The notes beneath the pieces were generated by a model, which did not search any database, had not been told where the DNA came from, and worked only from the letters and a program-made list of their open reading frames with translations. A stretch of DNA of 64,000 bases from CALUOB01 sp944322305 (GTDB lineage: Bacteria; Actinomycetota; Coriobacteriia; Coriobacteriales; Coriobacteriaceae). The stretch spans positions 2,328,412-2,392,411 of the forward strand of contig OZ007031.1 in the NCBI GenBank assembly GCA_963931605.1, written 5' to 3'. Both the position numbers and the translations under genes were made by a program. Shown piece by piece: positions 8,806-17,518 of the stretch (positions within the stretch are counted from its first letter, which is position 1; every line of letters begins with the position of its first letter).

Positions 8806-9624
8806 GTGTCAGCTACAACCGATCTTTCGACGACGTACGCCAAGAGCGGCTTTGCCAAAGACGTCTTCATCCTGCGGCAGCTTGTGACCAAGGACTTCAA
8901 GCTCAAGTACCGCCGCAGCGTGCTCGGCGTGGTGTGGAGCGTGCTCAACCCGCTGCTCATGATGGTTGTCATGAGCATCGTGTTCAGCTACCTGTTTGGG
9001 TCGAACATCGAGAACTTCCCGCTCTACCTCATCGTGGGCAACATCACCTTCTCGCTTATGAGCGACTCGACCAACGCAGCCCTCTGGTCGATCATCGACG
9101 CTGCGCCCCTGCTCAAGAAGGTCAAGGTCGACCGCTTCGTCTTCCCTGTGCAGAAGGTGCTCTTCGCGTTGGTGAACTTCGCCTTCTCGCTTATCGCCGT
9201 GGCGCTTGTCATGCTGTGGTTCCATGTCATGCCCACCTGGCATCTCGTGTGGCTGCCGGTGTGTCTGGTGCTGCTCATGCTGTTCTGCATCGGCATCGGC
9301 CTTGCCATCGGCTCTCTCGCGGTCTTCTTCCGCGACATCATCCACCTGTGGGGCGTGGTGATTCTCGCCTGGACGTACCTGACGCCCATCTTCTGGGATT
9401 TCTCCCTGCTGACCAGCAACCCGGCGGTCCCCTCGTGGATCATCACGCTGGTGAAGGTAAACCCCATGTACAACTATATTACCTTCATGCGCGATATCTT
9501 CCTGTGGCAGCAGAGCCCCAGCATGACCACGCTTGCCGCGTGCGTTCTCTGGGCGGTCGTCATGCTGGCCGTTGGGTTCGTCATCTTCCGCAAGACCGAG
9601 CATAAGTTCATCCTCTACGTGTAG
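8806..9624 (+). CDS. ABC-2 type polysaccharide export permease (Wzm/TagG-like)
   Basis: A 272-residue integral membrane protein with about six hydrophobic segments. It starts at a GTG preceded by AAGGGG. The N-terminus LRQLVTKDFKLKYRRSVLG followed by WSVLNPLLMMVVMSIVFSYL is the hallmark of ABC-2 permeases that move lipid-linked polysaccharides or teichoic-acid-type polymers across the membrane. The C-terminal half has the usual NPMYNYITFMRDIFLW stretch. The matching ATPase starts 15 bases after the stop, and three glycosyltransferases follow, so the substrate is most likely a cell-surface glycan assembled by this locus. Permease class is sure; the exact polymer is unknown. Confidence 0.9.
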   Translation: MSATTDLSTTYAKSGFAKDVFILRQLVTKDFKLKYRRSVLGVVWSVLNPLLMMVVMSIVFSYLFGSNIENFPLYLIVGNITFSLMSDSTNAALWSIIDAAPLLKKVKVDRFVFPVQKVLFALVNFAFSLIAVALVMLWFHVMPTWHLVWLPVCLVLLMLFCIGIGLAIGSLAVFFRDIIHLWGVVILAWTYLTPIFWDFSLLTSNPAVPSWIITLVKVNPMYNYITFMRDIFLWQQSPSMTTLAACVLWAVVMLAVGFVIFRKTEHKFILYV

Positions 9625-9639
9625 AAAAGGGGCTCACCC

Positions 9640-10401
9640 ATGGCCATCAACCAAACAGCGGCTCCTGAGTACGCTATCGAGGTCAACGACGTCTCGATGG
9701 TCTTCAACATGGCAAGCGAGCAGCTCAACAGCTTGAAGGAGTACTTCATTAAACTTGCGCGGCGGGAGCTGTTTTTCAAGGAGTTCCGCGCGCTCGACCA
9801 CGTCTCCTTCAAGGTTCCCAAGGGCGAGGTCATGGGCTTGGTGGGCACCAACGGCTCGGGTAAGTCGACCATGCTCAAGATCATAGCCGGCGTGCTGGAG
9901 CCCAGCGAGGGCTCGGTCGTGGTGCGCGGCAACATCGCCCCGCTCATCGAGCTCGGCGCCGGCTTCGATCTGGAGCTCACTGCGCGCGAGAACATCTACC
10001 TCAACGGGTCGTTGCTGGGGTACACCAAGGAGTTCATTGACGAGCACCTAGACGAGATCGTGGAGTTCGCGGAGCTGCGCGACTTCATGGACATGCCGCT
10101 CAAGAACTATTCGAGCGGCATGGTGGCACGTATCGCCTTCGCCATCGCCACGATCACCGAGCCCGACGTGCTCATCGTTGATGAGACCCTTTCGGTGGGC
10201 GACGTGTTCTTCCAGGAGAAGTGCGAGCGCCGCATTCAGAGCTTCATCGATTCGGGCAACGTAACGGTTCTCTTCGTAAGCCACTCCATCGAGCAGGTTG
10301 AGCGCCTGTGCACCTCGGCCGTTTGGATCGAACGCGGCAAGCAGCGCATGATCGGTCCGGTGAAAGAGGTCTGCGAAGCCTACCGCAACCAGTTCAACTA
10401 G
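9640..10401 (+). CDS. ABC transporter ATPase for polysaccharide export (Wzt/TagH-like)
   Basis: A 253-residue ATPase partner of the upstream permease. Walker A is GTNGSGKST near residue 69, the signature is YSSGMVARIAFA near 160, and Walker B with its Glu is PDVLIVDETLSVGD near 180, followed by the H-loop VSHS. The N-terminal strand EVNDVSMVFN and the extended region before Walker A (SLKEYFIKLARRELFFKEFRAL, in part) match the polysaccharide-exporting subfamily. It ends soon after the ATPase domain, so it lacks the C-terminal carbohydrate-binding module of longer Wzt proteins. It sits 15 bases after the permease and 9 bases before a glycosyltransferase, consistent with one transcript. Confidence 0.9.
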   Translation: MAINQTAAPEYAIEVNDVSMVFNMASEQLNSLKEYFIKLARRELFFKEFRALDHVSFKVPKGEVMGLVGTNGSGKSTMLKIIAGVLEPSEGSVVVRGNIAPLIELGAGFDLELTARENIYLNGSLLGYTKEFIDEHLDEIVEFAELRDFMDMPLKNYSSGMVARIAFAIATITEPDVLIVDETLSVGDVFFQEKCERRIQSFIDSGNVTVLFVSHSIEQVERLCTSAVWIERGKQRMIGPVKEVCEAYRNQFN

Positions 10402-10410
10402 GCGATTCCG

Positions 10411-11523
10411 ATGACTGCGCTAAGCGGGGGCGGTGACGCTCTCTCTCAGACGGGAAAGGTGCCGTTCTTTTCGATCGTGATGCCAGCCTATCAGGCTGAG
10501 AAGTATCTAGACGAGACGCTCCGTTCCATCGAGGGGCAATCATTCGAAGATTGGGAGCTCATAGTTGTAGACGATGGTTGTACTGATAGTACGGTTGATA
10601 TCGTTAGGTCTCATGCGCGCGTTAACGGAAAAATACGCCTTGTGTCCCATGAGCACAATCGAGGGTTGTCAGCAGCTAGAAACACGGGAATCGAGGAGGC
10701 GCGTGGCCGGTATCTCTGGTTTCCCGATTCTGACGATTGGTTTGACCGGGATACATTGGAGCGCGTGCATGACGCTCTTACCACGGGCGATTTCGATGTG
10801 GCGATCTTTGGCGTTGTTGAGGAGTACTACAACGCTGATGGTGCACCCGTTGGCAAGAGCCGCGTGGTGAAGCCGCGTGCTCAGGTTTGCTCTAACCAGG
10901 TCGCTGTGCGCTCCAGCGTGTTGGAGTGGGAGCGGGAGACGCTTTACGGGTATGCAACGATGAAGGCCTATAGGAGGAAGTCCATCGGGGCGGTGCGTTT
11001 TGAAGATGATGTGCCGTTTATTGAGGATTTCCTGTTCAACGTGGGTTTCTTCGAAAATGCCAGCTCGGCTGTTTGCTTGGATTTCGCGCCGTATCACTAC
11101 CGTAAGATGATCGCGAAAAACCTTACCAATGCTTTTTCTCCTCGCTATTTCGAGATGCACCGTCGGCGTATTCAAGAGCTGCGCGATCAGCTCATACGCT
11201 TTGGCATTTACGACGAGGGTGCCCGGGGCGTTCTCGGGCGTCTCTTCGTGCGGTACATCATGTCCGCCTTAGAGCGCAATTGCGATGCTCGTGCCGAGAT
11301 GAAGCATGCCCAGCGCAAGGCATGGTGTCGTGCATTGTTCGCTGACTCGCTCTTTTTGGAGCTCGTTCCATGTGCAGATAGCGGTGGCGGTGCGCTTATC
11401 ACGATGGTTGCGCGGCTCCTTGCGATGCATCGTACAACGGGGTGTCTAGTGGTGGGGCGCGTGATCCATATTGTCCGCACCCGCTTTGGCGGTCTGTTCA
11501 TGAAACTGCGCTACGGCATCTAG
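10411..11523 (+). CDS. Family 2 glycosyltransferase
   Basis: A 370-residue GT-A enzyme that transfers a sugar from a nucleotide sugar. Residues about 20-130 form the GT2 domain: FSIVMPAYQAEKYLDETLRS, IVVDDGCTDSTVDI, GLSAARNTGIEEARGRYLWF and the metal-binding PDSDDW. The remaining 240 residues are acceptor-side helices with no further recognised domain. Its start is nine bases after the ATPase gene with a weak ribosome site, suggesting translational coupling. Base use changes here: wobble positions carry many A/T, unlike the flanking genes, hinting at recent acquisition of the glycosyltransferase pair. Donor and acceptor are unknown. Confidence 0.85.
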   Translation: MTALSGGGDALSQTGKVPFFSIVMPAYQAEKYLDETLRSIEGQSFEDWELIVVDDGCTDSTVDIVRSHARVNGKIRLVSHEHNRGLSAARNTGIEEARGRYLWFPDSDDWFDRDTLERVHDALTTGDFDVAIFGVVEEYYNADGAPVGKSRVVKPRAQVCSNQVAVRSSVLEWERETLYGYATMKAYRRKSIGAVRFEDDVPFIEDFLFNVGFFENASSAVCLDFAPYHYRKMIAKNLTNAFSPRYFEMHRRRIQELRDQLIRFGIYDEGARGVLGRLFVRYIMSALERNCDARAEMKHAQRKAWCRALFADSLFLELVPCADSGGGALITMVARLLAMHRTTGCLVVGRVIHIVRTRFGGLFMKLRYGI

Positions 11524-11548
11524 CTTTGCGAGCAGAGGGAAGGTCCTC

Positions 11549-12568
11549 ATGGGGAAGTTGTTGACGATAGGCGTTCCTGCGTACAACGTTGAGGATTATT
11601 TGGAGCAGAGCCTCGACTCGTACGCCGACCAGCGCTTTTTCGGTTCGCTCGAGGTTATCGTGGTGAACGATGGATCGAGTGACCGCACGTCAGAGATTGC
11701 GCATGCTTATGCGCAGCGCTGGCCACAAGTATTCAGGGTGATTGACAAACAGAACGGCGGACATGGTTCTGCGGTGAACGCTGCCTTGGATGCGGCAGAG
11801 GGTCGTTATTATCGCGTGGTCGACGGCGATGACTGGATGCTGACGGATAACCTCGCGCGCCTGCTTGACTGCTTGGCGTATTGCACGAGCGATCTGGTTG
11901 TGGATGTTAAGCGCGAGGTGCATTCGGTGACGGGTGAGACGGTGCTAGACGCCTTGCCTGTCGATGTGGAGACCGGGCACGAGCTGCCTTTTGAGCAAAT
12001 TGCGAAGCGTTCGGAGCTCTATGCGAATCTGATGATTCATGACATTTCGGTGCGCGTTGACTTTGCCCGCTCTCATGACGTTCACTTATTGGAGAAGTGT
12101 TTCTATGTCGATTACGAGTACGTGCTAAAGTTGACCGTTCCGGCCCGAACGATCACGTTTTTCAATCTTGAAACCTACCAATACCGTGTGGGCAACGTCA
12201 GCCAGAGCATTTCCTCGGCGAATTACGTGAAGCGCTATGAAAACCACGACCGTGTCGTACGCGAGGTGCTGAGATTCGCCGATGCGTGCCGCAATGATCC
12301 TCATTTGGAGGAGACGGCTGTTGCCTACGCGCAGCAACGCGCGGTTTACATCCTGTACACGCACTTTAACATAGCGTTGATTTTTGATCGCAACCGCAAA
12401 CGCGGACGTCAGCGCGCACGTGCAACAAGGCGCATGCTGCGTTCTGAATATCCCTACTTTTGGCCGCTCGTGCGCAAGCGCTATCTTCAGGCATATGTAC
12501 TCGGCCTGCTGGGCTTTGACGCGGCGCGGCTTGACCGTCTCATGGGGCATGCGCGGCGCGACGCCTAA
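11549..12568 (+). CDS. Family 2 glycosyltransferase
   Basis: A 339-residue GT2 enzyme. It begins LTIGVPAYNVEDYLEQSLDS, continues IVVNDGSSDRTSEIA, NGGHGSAVNAALDAAEGRYY and VVDGDDWM (the DxD-type metal site). This N-H-G-S-A-V variant is common in bacterial GT2 enzymes for surface polysaccharides. The start ATG follows AGAGGGAAGG. It is 25 bases downstream of the first GT2 gene and shares its lower GC content. Proposed role: adding one sugar to the exported polymer of this locus. Donor is unknown. Confidence 0.85.
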   Translation: MGKLLTIGVPAYNVEDYLEQSLDSYADQRFFGSLEVIVVNDGSSDRTSEIAHAYAQRWPQVFRVIDKQNGGHGSAVNAALDAAEGRYYRVVDGDDWMLTDNLARLLDCLAYCTSDLVVDVKREVHSVTGETVLDALPVDVETGHELPFEQIAKRSELYANLMIHDISVRVDFARSHDVHLLEKCFYVDYEYVLKLTVPARTITFFNLETYQYRVGNVSQSISSANYVKRYENHDRVVREVLRFADACRNDPHLEETAVAYAQQRAVYILYTHFNIALIFDRNRKRGRQRARATRRMLRSEYPYFWPLVRKRYLQAYVLGLLGFDAARLDRLMGHARRDA

Positions 12569-12637
12569 CGCATTGGCATGTCGTTGGGAAGTCTGTGACG
12601 CTCGTTTACAATGGATGGGCTAACGGAAGGGAGAGAC

Positions 12638-14074
12638 ATGGTTAATCATACCGAAAACGCAGACGACAACCAGGTCATCACTTCAGGCTACATTGCACAT
12701 GATGGTATCTTCGCCGGCACCGAGTTTTCCGCAGCTGCAGATGTTGAAACGGACGCCGAAGGTCTCGATACCGCTGTAGGCTTCGAGGACTTCACGCAGG
12801 ACGCGCCGGACGAGGAGGACGCCGTTGCCGGCTCCGACCCCGCCGCACCGTCCCGCGGGCGCATTGCCGTGTACAGCATCGACGCCAAGCTGCCCGGCGA
12901 GGTCAAAGGCGCCACGCGCTACACCTTCCTGTGCAGCCTGCTTGCCCAAGCGGGCTACGAGGTCGACTTCATCACGTCGCGCTTCCAGCACTGGGACAAG
13001 GAGATGCGCTCCAAGGACTTTGCGGTGGACGCTCCGTACGCAGTGCATCTCATCGACGAGCCGGGCTATCCCAAGAACATGTGCCCGCAACGCATTTGGT
13101 CGCACCATATCATGGCCAAGAACGTTGCGGACTTCTTCGAACGCGATCATGCCTTCGACCTCGTTTACTGCCAGATCCCGCCCAACGACGTTGCGGCCGC
13201 CGTGGCCGAGGCTGCGGAACGCTATCGCATCCCGCTCATCATCGACGTGAACGACCTGTGGCCCGAGGCGTTCCGCGTGGCGCTCGACGTTCCCGTGGTC
13301 TCAAACGTCGCCTTCGCGCCCTTTTACGCTCAGGCCAAGCGCGCCTACTCCCTGGCCGACGCCATTGTGGGCACGTCCGACGAGTACGCTTCGCGCCCCT
13401 TCTCAGACCGTCCGCGCAACATTCCCAAGCTCGTGGTGTACGTGGGCAACGACCTCGCCGAGTTCGACCGCGGCGTGGACGAGTTCGCCCTTGAGATCGA
13501 CCGCCCGGAAGGTGAGCTGTGGATCGCCTACGCCGGCACGCTCTCGGCGTGCTACGACGTTGCCACGCTCATCCGCGCGGTGGCCCAGGTGGCCGAGAAG
13601 CACCCGGAGGTGCGTCTCAAGCTGCTTGGCGACGGCGTGGAGCGCGAGGCGCTGGAGCAGGTGGCTGCCGAGACGGGTGCTCCGGTTGACTTCCTCGGCT
13701 ACGTGCCCTACGGGCAGATGGCCGCTTACCTCGAATGCTCGGACATCCTGGTGAACTCGCTGGTCAAGAAGGCTCCTCAAAGCGTGCCGACCAAGATCGC
13801 CGACTACCTTGCGGCAGGCAAGCCCATGGTCAACACCTCGCCGAGTCCGGAGTTCGGCCTCAAGGTCACACAGGACGGCTTCGGCGTGAACGTCGAGCCC
13901 GAGGACGCGGGCCTTCTCGCCGAGGCACTCGAAAAGCTCATCGCCGACGAGCCCGAGCGCATGCGCATGGGCATGATTGCGCGCGAGGTGGCCGAGGAGG
14001 AGTTCGATCGGCGTCGAGCCTACCAGGCCACCCTCAAGCTCATCGAGGATCTTATCGCCCGCGGCAAGCGGTAG
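12638..14074 (+). CDS. Family 4 glycosyltransferase
   Basis: A 478-residue protein with a 70-residue acidic, low-complexity N-terminus. A GT-B glycosyltransferase follows: GRIAVYSIDAKLPGEVKGAT near residue 76, RYRIPLIIDVNDLWPE near 200, the donor-half GELWIAYAGTLSACYDV near 297, KLLGDGVEREALE near 330, and VPTKIADYLAAGKPMV near 385. The K-(I/L)-x-(D/E)-Y-(L/M)-A-x-G-x-P motif is the GT4 nucleotide-sugar site. I choose ATG 12638 because GGAAGGGAGAG precedes it; the more upstream ATG at 12611 overlaps a probable -10 box TACAAT (12607-12612). GC content returns to the genome norm here, unlike the two preceding genes. Confidence 0.85.
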   Translation: MVNHTENADDNQVITSGYIAHDGIFAGTEFSAAADVETDAEGLDTAVGFEDFTQDAPDEEDAVAGSDPAAPSRGRIAVYSIDAKLPGEVKGATRYTFLCSLLAQAGYEVDFITSRFQHWDKEMRSKDFAVDAPYAVHLIDEPGYPKNMCPQRIWSHHIMAKNVADFFERDHAFDLVYCQIPPNDVAAAVAEAAERYRIPLIIDVNDLWPEAFRVALDVPVVSNVAFAPFYAQAKRAYSLADAIVGTSDEYASRPFSDRPRNIPKLVVYVGNDLAEFDRGVDEFALEIDRPEGELWIAYAGTLSACYDVATLIRAVAQVAEKHPEVRLKLLGDGVEREALEQVAAETGAPVDFLGYVPYGQMAAYLECSDILVNSLVKKAPQSVPTKIADYLAAGKPMVNTSPSPEFGLKVTQDGFGVNVEPEDAGLLAEALEKLIADEPERMRMGMIAREVAEEEFDRRRAYQATLKLIEDLIARGKR

Positions 14075-14235
14075 GGGCGTTGCCGCGTGGGCGGTCCGCG
14101 CTCCAACCTTTCTTGAAGCGACGGATTGCGCCCGGCGACCTAGGGCGCATGCGTCGTATTTGGCTCTGCGCAGCGCACCGGGGCCGTTTTGGTCTATGCT
14201 GCTGATGCGCCTGTAAGCGAGTGAGAGGAGCGCCC

Positions 14236-14751
14236 ATGGCAGAAGCCGTTATGTTCGAGCCGGTTGAGACCCCCGATGACGAGGAGCGCCTGGTTTCGCT
14301 GGCCTCCGAGATCTGGCACGAGTACTGGCCCGACCTCATCGGTGCCGCTCAGACCGACTACATGATTGAGCAGTTCCAGAGCCTGGAGGCCGTCCGCCGC
14401 GACCGTGCGGAGAACGGCTACGAGTATTGGATCCTGCGTGGCGCCGGCGACGGACGCGAAATCGGCTATACGGGCGGGCATGTTGAGCCCGAGACCAACC
14501 GCTTCTTCATCAGCAAGATCTACCTGCGCCACGGCGAGCGCGGCAAGCATTTTGCCAGCGCGGTCATTGCGTTTTACGAGCGTCTGTGCCGCGAGCGCGG
14601 GCTCGAGGCCATGTACCTCACCGTGAACAAGGGAAACGAGCTGGGCAAGCGAGCCTACGACGCCAAGGGCTTCAAGGTCATCGACGCGGTGGAGACCGAC
14701 ATCGGCCACGGCTTTGTTATGGACGACTACATCATGGAGAAGCGCCTGTAG
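14236..14751 (+). CDS. GNAT-family N-acetyltransferase
   Basis: A 171-residue single-domain acetyltransferase. The conserved core is visible as IGYTGGHVE (strand 4) near residue 77, then FFISKIYLRHGERGKHFASAVI with the acetyl-CoA pyrophosphate loop, and LTVNKGNELGKRAYDAKGFK near 133-152. This end pattern (N-x-x-A-x-x-x-Y-x-x-x-G-F) is typical of GNAT enzymes acting on small molecules or amino termini. ATG 14236 has GAGAGGAG upstream and is preferred over the GTG at 14221, which lies within that ribosome site. It is a single gene, and its substrate cannot be told. Confidence 0.85.
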   Translation: MAEAVMFEPVETPDDEERLVSLASEIWHEYWPDLIGAAQTDYMIEQFQSLEAVRRDRAENGYEYWILRGAGDGREIGYTGGHVEPETNRFFISKIYLRHGERGKHFASAVIAFYERLCRERGLEAMYLTVNKGNELGKRAYDAKGFKVIDAVETDIGHGFVMDDYIMEKRL

Positions 14752-14887
14752 GGCGTACTCTGCGCCATCGGCGCGCTTTGGCGCCAGCGGCAAAGCGCGC
14801 GTCTTGCGCTGCCGCAAAACTGCCTGCCTCGCACCGTATATCGTGAAAACGATTCCATGCTCTGCGTGTGAGCGCGTGGTTGCGGCG

Positions 14888-14893
14888 TATAAT
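14888..14893 (+). promoter_or_regulatory. -10 element of the ROK kinase gene
   Basis: A consensus TATAAT box lies 115 bases upstream of the start codon. No -35 match is visible. The implied leader of about 105 nt contains a small hairpin (ACCGGGGC at 14977-14984 with GCCCCCGGT to 14995) just before the ribosome site. Confidence 0.5.
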
Positions 14894-15007
14894 CAGATGC
14901 ATCGAGGCGAGGGGACCGCGCGGTCAGCGCGGCAGGAGGAGTGCCCGCCGCAGCCATGCGCACCGGGCGATGCATACCGGGGCAGCGCCCCCGGTGAAGG
15001 GAGTACT

Positions 15008-15898
15008 ATGGCAGAGCAGTTGATCGGCGCCATCGAGGCGGGCGGCACGAAGATGGTCTGTGCGGTGGGCACGGCGGACGGCAAGGTGCTCGACCGCGCA
15101 AGCTACTCCACGCGCACCCCGGAGGAGACGCTTCCGGACCTCGTGGGCTATTTCAAAGACAAGGACATCGTTGCGCTGGGCTTGGCCGCTTTCGGCCCGG
15201 TGGCCGTGAACCCGTCTGACCCGCGCTTCGGGCGCATCCTCAACACGCCCAAGATCGCATGGCAGAACTACGACTTCATGGGCGAGCTCAAGCGCGCCCT
15301 CAACGTGCCGGTTGGCATCGACACCGACGTTAACGGCGCCTGCCTGGGCGAGATCACCTTCGGCGCGGCGCACGGCCTGACCGATGTGATCTACATCACC
15401 GTGGGCACGGGCATCGGCGTGGGCGTGTGCATCGGTGGGCAGATGCTCCACGGCATGTTGCATCCCGAGGCCGGCCACGTGGCGGTGCAGCGCGCGGAGG
15501 GCGACACCGTTCCCAGCACCTGCCACTGCCACGATAGCTGCTTCGAGGGCGTTGCCGCCGGTCCTGCCGTGCAGCTGCGCCTGGGCGAGGACAACAACAT
15601 CCTCTCCAACGACCCGGCGGTGCTGGAGCAGGAGGCCGACTACCTGGCCCAGGGCCTTGCTACCTACGTCCTGTGCTATTCGCCGCAGCGCATCATCCTC
15701 GGCGGCGGCGTGCCCGACCATACCCCCGAGCTCATGCCGCTGGTGCGCAAGAAGGCGCTCGAGAAGCTCAACGGCTATCTTTCCACGCCCGAGCTCGACA
15801 ACATTGACACCTACATCGTCGCGCCGAGTCTCGACGGCAACCAGGGCGTTTTGGGCTCTATCGAGCTTGGTCGCCGCGCGCTTGAGGCCGCGGAGTAG
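15008..15898 (+). CDS. ROK-family sugar kinase, fructokinase-like
   Basis: A 296-residue ATP-dependent hexose kinase. Residues 5-15 hold the ATP phosphate loop (GAIEAGGTKMV), then DTDVNGACLGE near 100, TVGTGIGVGVCIGGQ near 125, and HPEAGH near 153. The zinc-binding region CHCHDSCFEG near 170-179 follows, as in ROK fructokinases and glucokinases. I see no N-terminal DNA-binding domain, so it is an enzyme rather than a ROK repressor. ATG 15008 is used because AAGGGAG precedes it and family similarity begins there; the frame stays open about 300 bases upstream. It probably phosphorylates fructose or another hexose entering glycolysis. Confidence 0.85.
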   Translation: MAEQLIGAIEAGGTKMVCAVGTADGKVLDRASYSTRTPEETLPDLVGYFKDKDIVALGLAAFGPVAVNPSDPRFGRILNTPKIAWQNYDFMGELKRALNVPVGIDTDVNGACLGEITFGAAHGLTDVIYITVGTGIGVGVCIGGQMLHGMLHPEAGHVAVQRAEGDTVPSTCHCHDSCFEGVAAGPAVQLRLGEDNNILSNDPAVLEQEADYLAQGLATYVLCYSPQRIILGGGVPDHTPELMPLVRKKALEKLNGYLSTPELDNIDTYIVAPSLDGNQGVLGSIELGRRALEAAE

Positions 15899-16304
15899 CC
15901 TAAGCTGGGCAGCGCTTGCGCGCAGGGGATCGCGGCGATTTCCGTGCGTTCGGTTCGCGTGCGCGGCGTTTGCGCGATGCGCTGGCGCAGTGCGCGCAGT
16001 TTTGCGCATGCGTTGCACGGTGCTCTTACGCACGGGTTTCCACCTGCGGGTTTCGCGCCCCGTTGCCGCTTGGCTGTGCGTGCGGCATCGGGGCGCGTTG
16101 CGTTTCGGCGTGGCCGCGATCTTCAGCGCGGTGGTTTTCCCGGTTTGGATACTTCGGCCTGCCTCCATGCGACGACCGTCGCTCTGACGAGATAACGCTG
16201 GGCAAGGAGGTCGGTGTCCCGACCCGCGTCGCCCTGCTGACGATCGGGGCTCTGATCCACTGATGCCCTGCTAGCAGCGCAAGCTCTGTCCCGCCAAGGA
16301 TCTG
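15899..16304. other. Gene-free stretch, GC-rich
   Basis: About 400 bases between the ROK kinase gene and the repeat array. It contains many TGCGCA and GCGCAG words but no coding pattern, strong promoter or clear terminator that I can support. Confidence 0.4.
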
Positions 16305-16514
16305 GCTCCAAAGGCGCATGGCCTTTGCATTTCCGTCATTGAAATCGTCGGGAGCGAAGGCCATGCGCCTTTGGAGCGAGCGCGGATGCCGGCGCGGATG
16401 CCGGCGCGGGCCCCGCGGCGCACACCGCGGGGGAGCCGTTGCAAAAGGGCCCTGCCGCAAACCCTATGCGCCTTTGGAGCAGGTGCAGAGGCGAAGGCCA
16501 TACGTCTTTGGAGC
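16305..16514. repeat. Inverted and direct repeat array, core ATGCGCCTTTGGAGC
   Basis: An inverted copy (16305-16328) faces a direct copy (16354-16377), with 23 of 24 bases complementary. The 25-base spacer between them starts with its own small hairpin (ATTTC/GAAAT). Two more direct copies follow: a partial one at 16464-16480 (CTATGCGCCTTTGGAGC) and a variant at 16491-16514 with ATACGTC instead of ATGCGCC. Between them, GGATGCCGGCGC is repeated twice in tandem (16384-16407). It lies in the 990-base gap before the feo operon and is not part of a gene. Confidence 0.85.
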
Positions 16515-16815
16515 CGGCGTTCGGGTGACGGAGCAGGGAGCCGACGCGTAGGCGTCGGCGCAGGGTGACAGCGCGAGGAGCCGGAGCGAGAGCGATAACG
16601 TGAGCCCCGCAGCGCAAGCCTGGTGCAAGGGCCCGGCGCTGTGAAGGCGGGGCGCGACCGCTGCGCGAGTGCGTGGAGCGCTGGGGTGGAGACAGCCATC
16701 TACATGGCCCGGCAGTTCGTCTCGCCCACCAACCCGGCACACGAGAAGTTATCCCTCTGTAACAAAAAGTTAACCATATACTACAAATTTTCCGAAACCG
16801 CTTCACAAGACTGCA

Positions 16816-16833
16816 AGTTAGTGGTAGGTTACT
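16816..16833. promoter_or_regulatory. Imperfect iron-regulator-like operator before feoA
   Basis: AGTTAG-N6-GTTACT is a degenerate version of the perfect palindrome found at 17410-17429 in the same operon. It lies 56 bases before the first feoA start. A possible TATACT -10 box is at 16777-16782. Repressor identity (DtxR/IdeR or Fur type) is inferred from gene context only. Confidence 0.35.
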
Positions 16834-16888
16834 TTCCTGAACGGCGCATGTGCGCGTTCAGGGAACAGGAAAAGAGGCGAATGCGGCG

Positions 16889-17125
16889 ATGGCAGAGGCA
16901 TCGGGAGCTACGCTGCCGCTTTCCTTGGCGAAAGCGGGGGAGACCGTGCGCGTTGCCCGCGTCCGCGGCGGCGAGGAGCTCAAGCGCCACTTGGCGAACC
17001 TGGGGTTCGTGGAGGGCGCTGAGGTTCACGTGGTGAGCCAGGCCATGGGCAACATCATCGTCATGGTGAAGGGCGCGCGTCTCGGGCTGGACAACAAGAC
17101 TGCGATGCGGGTCATGGTTGCCTAG
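16889..17125 (+). CDS. feoA: FeoA-domain protein, first copy
   Basis: A 78-residue SH3-like FeoA protein, thought to assist or regulate the FeoB ferrous iron channel on the cytosolic side. It shows LPLSLAKAGETVRVARVRGG, HLANLGFVEGAEVHVV and the terminal KGARLGLDNKTAMRVMV. The G-x-x-x-(A/D)-x-x-x-A-x-x-I/V ending is typical of FeoA. ATG 16889 has AAAGAGG upstream; an in-frame GTG at 16850 is possible but would add a non-conserved tail. A second feoA starts 42 bases downstream, and feoB follows. Confidence 0.9.
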   Translation: MAEASGATLPLSLAKAGETVRVARVRGGEELKRHLANLGFVEGAEVHVVSQAMGNIIVMVKGARLGLDNKTAMRVMVA

Positions 17126-17167
17126 CGCAGGCGCATCGCCGGCACGAGCAAGCGAGAGGGGGAGAAC

Positions 17168-17389
17168 ATGAGGAGCTTGAAGGACGTTGCCGTAGGCGAC
17201 TCCGCCACGGTGGCGAAGCTGCACGGCGAGGGGGCGCTCCGCCGCCACCTGATGGACATGGGCCTTATCAAGGGCACCCAGGTCACCGTGCGCAAGGTCG
17301 CCCCGCTGGGCGATCCCATCGAGATCACCGTCCGCGGGTACGAGCTGTCCATCCGCAAGGAGGAGGCCGCCCACGTGGAGGTGCTCTAA
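17168..17389 (+). CDS. feoA: FeoA-domain protein, second copy
   Basis: A 73-residue FeoA protein with RSLKDVAVGDSATVAKLHGE, the central RHLMDMGLIKGTQVTV and the end RGYELSIRKEEAAHVEV. Its start is preceded by AGAGGGGGAG. It differs clearly from the first copy, which suggests separate roles rather than a recent duplication. Tandem feoA genes before feoB occur in several anaerobes. A perfect palindrome lies between this gene and feoB. Confidence 0.9.
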   Translation: MRSLKDVAVGDSATVAKLHGEGALRRHLMDMGLIKGTQVTVRKVAPLGDPIEITVRGYELSIRKEEAAHVEVL

Positions 17390-17409
17390 GGCGCTTTTTC
17401 GTGCGCATC

Positions 17410-17429
17410 GAGTTAGGTTTATCTAACTC
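17410..17429. promoter_or_regulatory. Perfect palindromic operator between feoA and feoB
   Basis: GAGTTAGGTTTATCTAACTC has 7-bp arms (GAGTTAG/CTAACTC) around a 6-base centre. It resembles binding sites of DtxR/IdeR-type metal repressors, and its place before feoB fits iron control. It could allow separate control of feoB within the operon. Confidence 0.55.
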
Positions 17430-17518
17430 ATACGCGTTGTAGCTGCGGTTTCAAAGCCGGCGCCGGTTCTTCCCCGCGCCGACAGGCCACACGGAACCGC
17501 TTCGTGGAAGAAGGAAGC

